A stretch of 64,000 nucleotides of DNA, taken from positions 1-64,000 of the forward strand of contig NZ_FNZK01000013.1 in NCBI RefSeq assembly GCF_900109225.1, given 5' to 3'. Shown here one piece after another: positions 7,864 through 16,365 of the stretch. A program made the position numbers and the translations under genes. This DNA comes from Propionispira arboris. GTDB taxonomy: Bacteria; Bacillota; Negativicutes; Selenomonadales; Selenomonadaceae. The stretch's first letter is position 1, and each line of letters begins with the position of its first letter. The notes beneath the pieces were generated by a model. It worked only from the letters and a program-made list of their open reading frames with translations. It did no database searches and had not been told where the DNA came from.

Positions 7864-9642
7864 TTAATCAGTTTTAGATATACTAACATTAAGAAGTTTA
7901 CAAAAAAGATGCAAGATAATAATAGCATATTTAGTAGTAAATATAACTGGTGAAACTATTCCATGGGCAATATCATTTCTGATGTTCCATCCATTTGGAT
8001 TCACCATAACAGTCTCAATATAGATATGTAGGTCGCGCCCTAATGTTTCTTTCACTTCTTGGCGATTTAAAAATTCACCAAAAACTTGTTCATGCTGCAG
8101 ATTTCCTTCTTTAATAACCGTCGTAGGAATATCAATTGAAAAAAACATATTCCGCAAGCATCCTTCAAATTGTGGAACAAGAATATGTAGTGCACTAATG
8201 TAGTCCCCTGCAAAAAATCTTTCAAAACCGGTTTTAATAAAGTTCTTTCGTTTCGGTTGATAAAAATCCCAACCATGATATTTCTGGACAAATATTTCTG
8301 CAGTTAAACCTCTTCCTTTCATAATTTCAAAGATTGGCATTAGGAAAAATATAGACTGCTCTTCTAATCTACCACAATACATGCGTCTAAATTTCATTTC
8401 CTTTTGTTCCTCATACTCTGTTGCTTGAGCAATCCTTCTACCTTCAGTAATTACGGATTTGGGTAGCCCTGCGCCCAAACTATCTTCTTTTAAATGTGCT
8501 TCGACACTTTGATATAAATCAGGCACGTTAATCATTAAATTTGGATCAAAGGCAAAAACTTGAATCATTTTTTCAACACTGTCTAAATCGCGATAACAAG
8601 CAAGAATTTTTTCTATATGCTGCCGATATCCTTCCGGTATGATTATTGGTGTCATAATTGCTTTGAATTCCTTTTCTTGTTCCGCTAAATATGCTTTTCT
8701 AAGTTTAACTTTTACTTTATTAACTTTGCTGGTTGCACCTATTTTTAAATAATGGCATAAAGCCATTTGCAAAAAACCCGCTTTGACACCCTCGGTTTTT
8801 TCTGGTCTGCCTTGCTGATGTTCTGATTCCAACTCAAACGATAAACCAATTTCTAAGTTCAAATCATTTACCGGTTGCTTCAATTTATTATTCCAAGCAA
8901 CCAAACAATAACATGCCCAGCGATGAAGGTGATGGTTTTTTTCTTCCAACCAGAATTCACGTGCTTCGTTTAGTTTTTTTAAAACTAATTGTGTTATATC
9001 TCCATCAACCAAAGAATTCATTTTACTATTACTTAAAACCTCAAGCAAAATATCAGTAGGCTCTATCACCCAGCGATAGTTATACTTTCGTCCGACTTCA
9101 GATAAAAAGTCAATTATCCCCTGAATTGATTTTTTAAGTAAGCCTTTATTGTTATAATTTAAACAAAGCTCGGTAGCTCTCGATAATGAGCTAAGTGTGC
9201 AAAGATATTCTGCATTCTCGCCCTCGCTTGCTATTTTTGCAATTTGCGACAACAGCGGAACTAATTTACAAAAAAAATTATATTTATTCTCAATTTCATT
9301 TTCACCTTGATAATCAAGTAATATATCACCATATCGGCTCTTCAACTGTGGGTTAATTGTTTTCGCGAATCGTTCTGCATAATAATCCAGCTTTTCTTGT
9401 GAGTACGCATCAATATAGGCGGGCATTCGCCGCTTATATGTCTCTCGATTCATAACGAAACTCCGCGGATATAAGTCTAACGCATCCAATTCATTCTGAA
9501 TTAATCCTATAAGATCTGCATCACCTTCACTAGCTTCATTTTTCAGACTTATTAGCGGCTCGCTTAAAATAGATAATTCACGCACAAAACAATGTTCATC
9601 CATATCCTGAATAGCTTTTTTAAAGCGATTTTTAAAATCCAT
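7864..9642 (-). CDS. DUF4209-like protein with a HEPN-type RNDIAHG motif
   Basis: A 592-residue, mostly helical protein. The C-terminal 110 residues match the DUF4209 pattern: DYISALHILVPQFEGCLRNMF, later GRDLHIYIETVMVNP and NIRNDIAHGI. The R-x4-H in RNDIAH is the hallmark of HEPN RNases, so an RNA-cleaving role is plausible but unproven. The N-terminal two thirds look like an alpha-helical repeat region. No partner antitoxin is adjacent. It is leftward like the other probable defence genes to the right. The start at 9642 has AGAGAGG upstream. Confidence 0.55.
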   Translation of the reverse strand: MDFKNRFKKAIQDMDEHCFVRELSILSEPLISLKNEASEGDADLIGLIQNELDALDLYPRSFVMNRETYKRRMPAYIDAYSQEKLDYYAERFAKTINPQLKSRYGDILLDYQGENEIENKYNFFCKLVPLLSQIAKIASEGENAEYLCTLSSLSRATELCLNYNNKGLLKKSIQGIIDFLSEVGRKYNYRWVIEPTDILLEVLSNSKMNSLVDGDITQLVLKKLNEAREFWLEEKNHHLHRWACYCLVAWNNKLKQPVNDLNLEIGLSFELESEHQQGRPEKTEGVKAGFLQMALCHYLKIGATSKVNKVKVKLRKAYLAEQEKEFKAIMTPIIIPEGYRQHIEKILACYRDLDSVEKMIQVFAFDPNLMINVPDLYQSVEAHLKEDSLGAGLPKSVITEGRRIAQATEYEEQKEMKFRRMYCGRLEEQSIFFLMPIFEIMKGRGLTAEIFVQKYHGWDFYQPKRKNFIKTGFERFFAGDYISALHILVPQFEGCLRNMFFSIDIPTTVIKEGNLQHEQVFGEFLNRQEVKETLGRDLHIYIETVMVNPNGWNIRNDIAHGIVSPVIFTTKYAIIILHLFCKLLNVSISKTD

Positions 9643-9737
9643 AAAAACAACCTCTCTCTGCTTGCTACTCCTATATCAAGATGCAGCACAAATTAAAAGG
9701 AGAAATTCTAGATTATCAACACTTAGTCGGACAAAAT

Positions 9738-9962
9738 TTATAAGATCTCCCTTCTAAATTCCGCCAGTGTCAAATAACTGAGTGAAGCATGGCTGCACTG
9801 ATTATTAAACCAAGTCACATATTTCTTAACAATTTCAGTCCGCGGCTTTTCGCTGTTGTCCAGTTTCACCCTTTGATTTTTAAACTGATCCGTAAATGTT
9901 CTTTTTAATCGTCTTTCATCATGTAAATCGTCCTTTGCTTTTTTATTTATTTTTACATGACC
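9738..9962 (-). pseudogene. IS3-family transposase remnant, OrfA start fused to OrfB end
   Basis: An open minus-strand stretch without a start codon. Its first half, RRLKRTFTDQFKNQRVKL and EKPRTEIVKKY, is like the N-terminal helix-turn-helix of IS3-type OrfA. Its second half, VTWFNNQCSHASLSYLTLAEFRR, is like the extreme C-terminus of the OrfB integrase (usually YNxxRxHxxLxYLTPxEFR). The DDE core is missing. The simplest reading is an internal deletion that joined the two ends of one insertion sequence. The nearest gene to the left is the DUF4209-like protein. Confidence 0.6.
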
Positions 9963-10137
9963 TTATCTTTTTTATCTAGTTTCATGTAGGCAGTCCATAC
10001 TTAAATATGAGCAGATGAATGAACTATATCAACGAGATAAAAGGCCGTATTTTAATTTACGCTATAAATAAACAGCTTACTAGCCAAATTCAATTTTAAT
10101 ATTATAGAATAATTTACCAGACACCACAAAATATTTA

Positions 10138-10761
10138 TTATTTATAAACAAGAAAAATAGGTTTCTGACCTGCCATGTTATTAAAGAACATACCAGAATG
10201 TAGCATTTTATAATTTATATTCCAGTCCTGTATAATACCTAATATTTCATTCCAATTATGCATTGGTGCATCATGCATTAATATTTTAAGATTCTGCTCT
10301 GTCAAAACCTTAATTAAGTGGTCATCTTCCACATAAGGTTTTCCGCGCCTAAATTCACAAGAAAGATATTCTGTTTCTTGCTCAGGAAATAATTGAAACC
10401 AACAACAAGTAGAACCAAGTCCTATAGATTCAATACTGGTTCCAATAGGAGCGCCAATAATAGTATCAATTCCTTTTTGTGCAAAATATTTTATATGTTC
10501 AAATAAAGATGATCGAAAAGTAATTTCTGAATTTAACGAATAAATGGCATCGGTCTTTGGTCTTCGCGCAAAACAAATCATAAAATGAGCTTCATCGAGT
10601 TTATTTTCATGTGATATATTTGTATCATCACGATTTTTTTTATAATAAAATGGATAGAACAACGTATATTCTTTCTTTGTTTTTTCATATAAATTATTTA
10701 TAATCATATATTCTGCTGATCTGTCATTAGAAAAACCTACTTTCACTTCTATCAACTCCAT
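10138..10761 (-). CDS. Hypothetical protein in the defence-type gene run
   Basis: A 207-residue protein without a family I recognise. It is mixed alpha/beta, with NRDDTNISHENKLDEAHFMIC, GIDTIIGAPIGTSIESIGLG and a Cys pair in GSTCCWFQLF. It is not obviously membrane-bound or secreted. The start is uncertain: ATG 10761 has GGATGAAG upstream, ATG 10770 and TTG 10782 are possible. The base composition is very AT-rich. Its neighbours on both sides are mobile or defence-type genes, so it may belong to that cargo. Confidence 0.5.
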   Translation of the reverse strand: MELIEVKVGFSNDRSAEYMIINNLYEKTKKEYTLFYPFYYKKNRDDTNISHENKLDEAHFMICFARRPKTDAIYSLNSEITFRSSLFEHIKYFAQKGIDTIIGAPIGTSIESIGLGSTCCWFQLFPEQETEYLSCEFRRGKPYVEDDHLIKVLTEQNLKILMHDAPMHNWNEILGIIQDWNINYKMLHSGMFFNNMAGQKPIFLVYK

Positions 10762-10853
10762 TTTCTTCATCCAAAGATTCAAAAATCTATAATAAAATTT
10801 ACATCAATTCAACATATAGAAAATATTCGCCTTATTCGCGAATTTTGGGTAAT

Positions 10854-10897
10854 AGACACGGACCAATTTGATAATCACCTCAATCTGGTCCGTGTCT
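10854..10897. repeat. Perfect 12-bp inverted repeat upstream of a hypothetical gene
   Basis: AGACACGGACCA (10854-10865) and TGGTCCGTGTCT (10886-10897) are exact inverted copies with a 20-bp spacer. Neither strand has a T-run after the stem, so it is not a standard terminator. It lies about 90 bp upstream of the leftward hypothetical gene and may be a binding site, an RNA structure or a remnant of an element end. Confidence 0.6.
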
Positions 10898-10974
10898 GCA
10901 ATAATGAATTCAACATTTTAAATTTATAAGTGCTGTTATTATCCAATTAATTAGACCGTAGATCTAACCTCCTT

Positions 10975-11301
10975 TTAAAGTCCTAAATAATAATAAACGG
11001 CTTTTAATTTTTTATAAAAGCTATGATCACACGTTATAAATATATCGCAATATGATCCATATATTGCATGAGAAACATCATGAATACTAGACACTGCTTT
11101 ACCATAATCTTTTTCCTTGCAATATCCATTAGCATTTAAAAGTTCAAACAATTTCTCAAAAGCTAATTTCATCTCATACCTTGAATATATTCTATCTTTA
11201 CACAAAAAAGGTCTTAAACGAAAGTCATTTGTGCTGCCACCGCCGCTTTTTATGATCCTTTGCAATGGCTTGCGGTATATCTGCAAGCAGCTTGATATCA
11301 T
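10975..11301 (-). CDS. PIN-like toxin-type protein, possibly truncated
   Basis: A 108-residue frame. The C-terminal 45 residues, IHDVSHAIYGSYCDIFITCDHSFYKKLKAVYYYLGL in two pieces, resemble the end of PIN-like nuclease domains (D..HA.YA.YCD.fvT.D..l..k..a). The two acidic residues in YCDIFITCD would be metal ligands. The N-terminal 40 residues do not look like a PIN fold, so the protein may be a fragment or a diverged family member. The start codon is unsure. It lies left of the OLD-family gene and in the same direction. Confidence 0.4.
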   Translation of the reverse strand: MISSCLQIYRKPLQRIIKSGGGSTNDFRLRPFLCKDRIYSRYEMKLAFEKLFELLNANGYCKEKDYGKAVSSIHDVSHAIYGSYCDIFITCDHSFYKKLKAVYYYLGL

Positions 11302-11379
11302 TGATATAATATTAATATATAATTGAAAAAATCAATGACCCCTAACCTAATCCCGCTTCAACTTCGCCCAAAATTATTA

Positions 11380-13242
11380 TTAACTCAAATCAATAATACG
11401 TTTAAATAATTTTACCCACATATCCTCATACTTTTGGATAATTGCAGGAACCTTCTTACTAAGCAGAACCTTTTTTGTCCCTCTTGCAATTTCTACCTTC
11501 CATCCACTACAAAGATCAATTTCATTAATCCGTGCAAATTCCTGTATCTGCGGAACAATTGGTTTTTCTTCATTATACACATCTACAAACGAATCATCTT
11601 CAACAGCTAAAAAAAGATGATTTACCCCCTGCTCCAATATTGAATACGGTAACAAATCCTCAATCTCACTGTTTTCTACGTTTGTATAATCTTTTATTTC
11701 CAATAAATTTTCTGTCACATTTTGGTAAATATGTTCTGCAAGTTTTTTCTTAAAATCGACCCCGCTTTTATCAGAATCAAGAATAACATATGGTAGTTTA
11801 CCATGTTTTCCGCCTAGTAAACTTACTATACCCGAAACACCTTTTACGCCACCAGCCGGAAGAAAAACAATATCTTTCTTGGGTGCCAATAACTTTTTAT
11901 AAATCAAATAATTTTTAATTGCATTTAAATAATATTGATCAGAAACCCCTTCAACAACTACTTCTTGACACCCTTGAAATAAAATATCCGACACACTCAG
12001 CCCTAGTGCCGCATGCACTGCATATACTGATTGATTTCCCAAGTCGCCAACACCATCTCTCAAATTGCTCGATGCTACTGTAAATCCATTTTTATCCAAA
12101 TAAACGACTCTGCAACGATCAATATTGCTAGTATCAACAATAAACGGAGAATGCGTAGTATTGATAATTTGATTTTTCTGCGCCAAATCATCAAAAAAAT
12201 GGCAAAGATCCTTTTGCGCAAGTGGATGTAATGTCAATCCCGCCTCATCTAGGAGAAGAATTGCGTTCTTATGCTGTTCTTGACTTTCAACTAAAAAAAT
12301 TAAATAAAAACTCAAAAACCATTGTAACCCTGTGCTTCGCAGCTCGAGGCCAACTTCATCCGTTCTAATTTTATCGGATACCCATATTCTAAAATAGTCA
12401 CCATCGGCTTCAAAACGAAACCGATATTCCCCTTGTTTCCACCATGCCTTAAATTCTTTTGTAAGCTCACCAGCTGCAGATTGTAAAAGTATGCTACGCT
12501 GTTCTTTATCATCTTCAGCTTTTTTAATTTCTTCTTTTGTTGGAACTTGATTACCATTTCTTCCCATCGCCAATATTTTAGGATCTTTTCCCAATTCTAA
12601 AATTTCCTGTGGTTCAAGATGTACAAAATCAAACAATACACGTAAAGTACGCACTTGGTCTTCATTAACGTCAACACCAGGCACAGTTTGACCATCTAAC
12701 CAGTTAATAGCATATGGCAAATAAATTCTCGATGAAAGATTCCCATAGTTCGAATAATACACAAATTTAGGGATTTCATGTACAATAGCCGTCGTTAGTT
12801 GCTCAAGAGAATATTCTTCAACTTCAACACCGTCCTGATCTTTATCCGGTTCTACTTTATTGGGATTTGGATTTCCTGCAGGAAACTCAATAGAATAGTG
12901 TTGGTCATAAAAACGTGTCAAAACAACCGTAACGCCACATCGACAATCACATTTTAATGTATCAGAAATATATGCCGCACTATCCTCATCAAGTTCAAAT
13001 TCGGCACTAATAAATGATGTTTCATACGTTAATTTTCTTAACCTACTCAGCTTTGATACAGGCATATCATGCAAAATGTCGATTTCGCCACCTCTTGCAG
13101 GATTAAGTTTCCAAAGCGCTAAAAGAAGATTTGATTTTCCAGATTCATTTATGCCTACTAAGGTAGTTACATCCTCACACTTTATCCATCCACTATTTTC
13201 AACAGACCGAAAATTTGTAACACAATATTTTAATAGTTTCAT
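11380..13242 (-). CDS. OLD-family ATPase-TOPRIM nuclease
   Basis: A 620-residue protein of the overcoming-lysogenization-defect (OLD) type, with an ABC-type ATPase fused to a TOPRIM nuclease. Walker A is GINESGKS (about residues 30-37). The middle has LRSTGLQWFLSFYLIF (signature region) and Walker B ILLLDEAGLTLHP. The switch histidine lies in NTTHSPFIVD. The TOPRIM part has EVVVEGVSDQYYL (catalytic Glu) and VILDSDKSG (DxD). Start 13242 has GGGGGA upstream. No UvrD-like helicase is beside it, so this is a stand-alone OLD rather than a Gabija pair. It probably degrades DNA of invading phages. Confidence 0.8.
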   Translation of the reverse strand: MKLLKYCVTNFRSVENSGWIKCEDVTTLVGINESGKSNLLLALWKLNPARGGEIDILHDMPVSKLSRLRKLTYETSFISAEFELDEDSAAYISDTLKCDCRCGVTVVLTRFYDQHYSIEFPAGNPNPNKVEPDKDQDGVEVEEYSLEQLTTAIVHEIPKFVYYSNYGNLSSRIYLPYAINWLDGQTVPGVDVNEDQVRTLRVLFDFVHLEPQEILELGKDPKILAMGRNGNQVPTKEEIKKAEDDKEQRSILLQSAAGELTKEFKAWWKQGEYRFRFEADGDYFRIWVSDKIRTDEVGLELRSTGLQWFLSFYLIFLVESQEQHKNAILLLDEAGLTLHPLAQKDLCHFFDDLAQKNQIINTTHSPFIVDTSNIDRCRVVYLDKNGFTVASSNLRDGVGDLGNQSVYAVHAALGLSVSDILFQGCQEVVVEGVSDQYYLNAIKNYLIYKKLLAPKKDIVFLPAGGVKGVSGIVSLLGGKHGKLPYVILDSDKSGVDFKKKLAEHIYQNVTENLLEIKDYTNVENSEIEDLLPYSILEQGVNHLFLAVEDDSFVDVYNEEKPIVPQIQEFARINEIDLCSGWKVEIARGTKKVLLSKKVPAIIQKYEDMWVKLFKRIIDLS

Positions 13243-13505
13243 CAAGGCTTCCCCCATATAAGAATTTAGCGTTCCAATTCACCCTTTTTCCTATTAGACA
13301 GATGTATTTCTCTTTAATTTCTAATACAACCTGCTCAAACAACCTCATCGTTACGACACTATATCATACGCCGCTGTCTTCCCTAAAAGACGCTAAAATA
13401 AGTAGATTTACGCCAATATATACTAACACAAAACACTTTACCGCTACTACGGCATTTATCACTATTGTAGTATTTTCTCCATTTCCACCACAATATCAAC
13501 GACTA

Positions 13506-14534
13506 TTATTTTTTTATAATTTCATTTACAGCCGTTACAAAAGCATTAATATCGGAAAAATAATTTGGATACGCAGCCTTTAATGTACCAAAAGAAGATA
13601 CGGATACTAAAACTGCGTCAATCTTATTGTTATCTCTACTACTTTCAATTTGATTATATTCTTTTGTTGCATCATCAATCTGGCTTGGTTTATAAAACTT
13701 CATTCTAAGATTTCGTTTAGAATAGTTTAAAATCAGTATATAATATCCCCTTCGCTTACTATTTTTTTCTTCTTCATGATCAACCGCTACGCGAATCGCA
13801 CTAAGCATACCTAAATAGTTGTGCTTAGCATCAAGCATTTTTATCTCTGAAATAATACCTTCTATATCTATAGGCGTTTCTGGTACAATTGGCATATTCT
13901 CTTTCATTGCAAACAAAGATGCTATTAATGCAAAAAAACGCAGGGTATTTTTTTTCCCATGGCTAGCTTTCAATGCTTGATTAGTAAACAATCCCATCGT
14001 TTCCAGTGCAGTAGCCCATAAATGCTGTAAATATGTTCGTATTTGAATTTCGATAAGCATATTTCTATTATATGTCTCTTTAGTATCACTTTGATATTGA
14101 TACACCAAATGATAACTTCTATATCCAGAGTACTTTGGCTGTTTAATATAGTCGTATTCTCTCTTTAGAATATGCCGAACACGAGAATGATTGTAATTTT
14201 CCGCTACTTCATATACATCATCAATGGTTGGAACAATAACACGGCATCCACCCAAATCTTGCATAGTCCAAAGATTCATAGTTGGTTCCCGTTCCAATTT
14301 TTTAACAATTGAAGCAAGACGTTTCAATCTCTGTGCGACAATAAACCCGGGTTTATCATACTTTCTTTTTAAATTGCAATAAATTACTTGAAGAGGAAAT
14401 GCATGTGAAGCTCGCCAGTTATCAATGGCATTTAAGGCCATTTGACACTCTTCTGACTTTGAAGCGGAATTTTTAATGATCTTTCCCGCTTTAATAATTT
14501 GATTTTTTGAGTATTCTGGTGATTTCCATTCCAT
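13506..14534 (-). CDS. RelA/SpoT-domain protein (possible alarmone synthetase)
   Basis: A 342-residue stand-alone RelA/SpoT nucleotidyltransferase-fold protein. Conserved points: MQDLGGCRVIV (the D and R of the metal and nucleotide site), PKYSGYRSYHLVYQY (the G-loop, with the stacking Tyr) and IEIQIRTYLQHLWATALE. There is no HD hydrolase, TGS or ACT domain. An N-terminal helical region (1-75) and a C-terminal region beyond residue 230 flank the domain. Known relatives make (p)ppGpp or act as toxic synthetases in defence. The setting next to OLD and PIN-like genes favours a defence role, which is inference. No separate antitoxin gene is evident. Confidence 0.7.
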   Translation of the reverse strand: MEWKSPEYSKNQIIKAGKIIKNSASKSEECQMALNAIDNWRASHAFPLQVIYCNLKRKYDKPGFIVAQRLKRLASIVKKLEREPTMNLWTMQDLGGCRVIVPTIDDVYEVAENYNHSRVRHILKREYDYIKQPKYSGYRSYHLVYQYQSDTKETYNRNMLIEIQIRTYLQHLWATALETMGLFTNQALKASHGKKNTLRFFALIASLFAMKENMPIVPETPIDIEGIISEIKMLDAKHNYLGMLSAIRVAVDHEEEKNSKRRGYYILILNYSKRNLRMKFYKPSQIDDATKEYNQIESSRDNNKIDAVLVSVSSFGTLKAAYPNYFSDINAFVTAVNEIIKK

Positions 14535-14658
14535 TTTACTACTCCTTCTCTAAATACAACCACTAATTTTTCCCTATTATATAAATTACCGTTAGTAGTA
14601 CCTTAATTTTTAAAAATTCGTTTCTTTTTCCGAAAACCCTTTTGCTTTAAGAATTTCT

Positions 14659-15465
14659 TTATTCTACATTTAGTAAGCGTGTTCTTACTACCCACAAAAT
14701 GTGCAGTACTGCATCAGTGGCAACAACAATTGTATATCCCAAAAGGGAAAAACCTTTGCGACCAATTTCAGCCAATTCATCCATCGACCAAGGTGCTATT
14801 TCAATAAAAGTCGTTCGACCAATAAAATCCGGATTATGACGAACAGCATCATCTGCTCGATGTGGCAAGGAAATAATAATGGCTTTTAGCCCATTAAAAA
14901 GCTCTGTTTTTAATATACGAGCAATATACATCTGCAATTCATCATTAATATAATAAAAATCATCCAAGACAAGTACCTTATTATTGTTTATCAAATATTC
15001 CATAATGGCACTATTACTACGAGACTCTTTCTCCGCAATATTTTGACCTGTAGCATAATCATATCCAGCCTGCCCGCCTATATCAGCTGAAGCAATAAAG
15101 GGAATCATAGCCTTGCTTCCGCCTTTGATACTCACATTTGCTTTATTCCCAACACTTTTTGTTATTTGGTCTTCTATTGGCAAACGGATTTTCTCAACTA
15201 TTTGATTCCAAAAATCTGCCTGCGTTTGAATTTGTGCTCCACTTAAGTCAATAATGCTGCTTTTCTCAATAACTTTATGGCATAAAATATTCTTCCCCGT
15301 TTTGGATGATCCTATTATTGATATTAACCGCCCTGAGCTTCTCAACGCCTTTTTTAACCTAAATTCATACGTATCATCACTTGAAATCAGCCGATCGATA
15401 TACGTATTCTGAGGAAATGAAGTCGGTCTGAATACATCTTCAATAGCATATTCATGTTTACCCAT
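14659..15465 (-). CDS. P-loop ATPase of the STAND/KAP kind, C-terminus apparently cut short
   Basis: A 268-residue protein. The N-terminal TSFPQNTYIDR resembles the FRPTxxPxxTYV entry to such ATPases. Walker A is SIIGSSKTGKN and Walker B VLVLDDFYYIND. There is a Gly/Ala-rich insert around residues 108-145. The tail after APWSMDELAEIGRKGFSLLGYTI looks as if it leaves the expected lid domain and ends in ILWVVRTRLLNVE, which suggests a frameshift or a deletion near 14,700. It is the last gene before the tRNA-Thr scar. Role unknown; an NTP-dependent defence switch would fit. Confidence 0.55.
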   Translation of the reverse strand: MGKHEYAIEDVFRPTSFPQNTYIDRLISSDDTYEFRLKKALRSSGRLISIIGSSKTGKNILCHKVIEKSSIIDLSGAQIQTQADFWNQIVEKIRLPIEDQITKSVGNKANVSIKGGSKAMIPFIASADIGGQAGYDYATGQNIAEKESRSNSAIMEYLINNNKVLVLDDFYYINDELQMYIARILKTELFNGLKAIIISLPHRADDAVRHNPDFIGRTTFIEIAPWSMDELAEIGRKGFSLLGYTIVVATDAVLHILWVVRTRLLNVE

Positions 15466-15712
15466 TTACTCACCTCCGTCAAATGATTACTTCATTTTAA
15501 CATGGAAATTTTTAGTTGTAAAAACAAAGACCTCACTAGACGAGATAACTGCCTATAGGCAAAGTCACTCCTTGATTTTGTCCCTTATTTGTCCCTTAAC
15601 ATCTGCAAAACCCCAATGGCAGCTACCAATAAATACAAATTTCACATTCAACAAAGTCAGTAAAATCAACAATCTACAAACATTGCAATTATTCACCAAT
15701 AGCATTAGCCCG
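15466..15712. other. Gene-free stretch before the tRNA-Thr scar
   Basis: No complete gene is seen. A minus-strand frame ending FADVKGQIRDKIKE (stop near 15,575) has the feel of an integrase C-terminus beside an attachment site, but it is too short to name. The sequence is otherwise AT-rich and unstructured. Confidence 0.35.
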
Positions 15713-15756
15713 CATTCGTAATGAGCAGGTCGTAGGTTCAATTCCTATCATCAACT
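15713..15756 (+). other. 3' half of a tRNA-Thr(CGT), probable attachment-site scar
   Basis: CATTCGTAATGAGCAGG has a tRNA anticodon loop (TTCGTAA, anticodon CGT for Thr) and 3' strand of its stem. It is followed by a perfect T-arm, GTAGG-TTCAATT-CCTAT, and an acceptor-like CATCAAC. The 5' half is absent: bases before 15713 do not pair. No encoded CCA follows. A tRNA 3' half at the border of foreign genes is the usual trace of tyrosine-integrase insertion. A terminator follows, as after a real tRNA gene. Confidence 0.65.
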
Positions 15757-15770
15757 ACAGTGTTATCAAT

Positions 15771-15797
15771 GCCTCCGAGGTTTTCGGAGGCTTTTTT
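15771..15797 (+). terminator. Terminator behind the tRNA-Thr fragment
   Basis: GCCTCCGA pairs with TCGGAGGC (loop GGTTT-like), followed by TTTTTT. It was probably the terminator of the original tRNA-Thr transcript and marks the chromosomal side of the scar. Confidence 0.75.
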
Positions 15798-15989
15798 ATT
15801 ATCCATTGGTGCCACAAATTAGTGCCACTTTTATTTGAACTAATTAAATGTATAGAATCTAATTGAGAATAAACAGTACTATATAGAACGCATTAAAGAA
15901 ACCATATCCCGTCTATAAGTCTGCCAGAAATGGGGTATAGGGAATCGTTTGCTTCCTACGTAACGCCACTCAACCCTATACTGTTTTAG

Positions 15990-16285
15990 TTAAAAGCCTA
16001 TGACCTTGCCTTGCTCACAGCGTTTGTCTATGGCAAGCATAAATTGCTCGCTTGTTTTGTCTTTATTCCCGGTATATACTTTCAGTAAATAACTGGTATC
16101 GGGGTGCGCGACACCCCATTCCATGTGGTAAATAAAAAATTCTTTTCTATAGCATCAGCACCTTGCCATAAATTGGCTAAGCGTGCTTTTTCGTTTGTCT
16201 TTCTTTGTTTATATTTTCCCAGTTCTTCCATAAAGCCATATATCTCTAAAGTAGCAGGATTTATTTTTTCTAAACAGAAATACAC
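15990..16285 (-). pseudogene. Broken tyrosine integrase fragment
   Basis: Reading leftward, the stretch that includes EKARLANLWQGAD and FLFTTWNG looks like the core region between the conserved Lys and the His-x-Leu-Arg box of phage integrases (usually W....vFt..nG.p.hP). A shift of frame near 16,105 then gives HPDTSYLLKVYTGNKDK, the expected HPDT step. It continues to TSEQFMLAIDKRCEQGKVIGF and stops at 15990; I do not recognise this tail. A further possible scrap, SGTNLWHQW, typical of integrase C-termini, reads leftward near 15,805-15,835. The catalytic Tyr region is not intact. Confidence 0.45.
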
Positions 16286-16365
16286 TAATAGTTGTTATAT
16301 TACCTTTTTTCCATTCGATTCGTCTGAGAAAGATCTATTTATGAACCTATAAGGAGTTTGATAAA

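Noticed and set aside
11380-13242. Gabija (GajA/GajB) system
   Set aside because: The ATPase-TOPRIM protein fits GajA in plan, but no UvrD-like helicase gene lies on either side.
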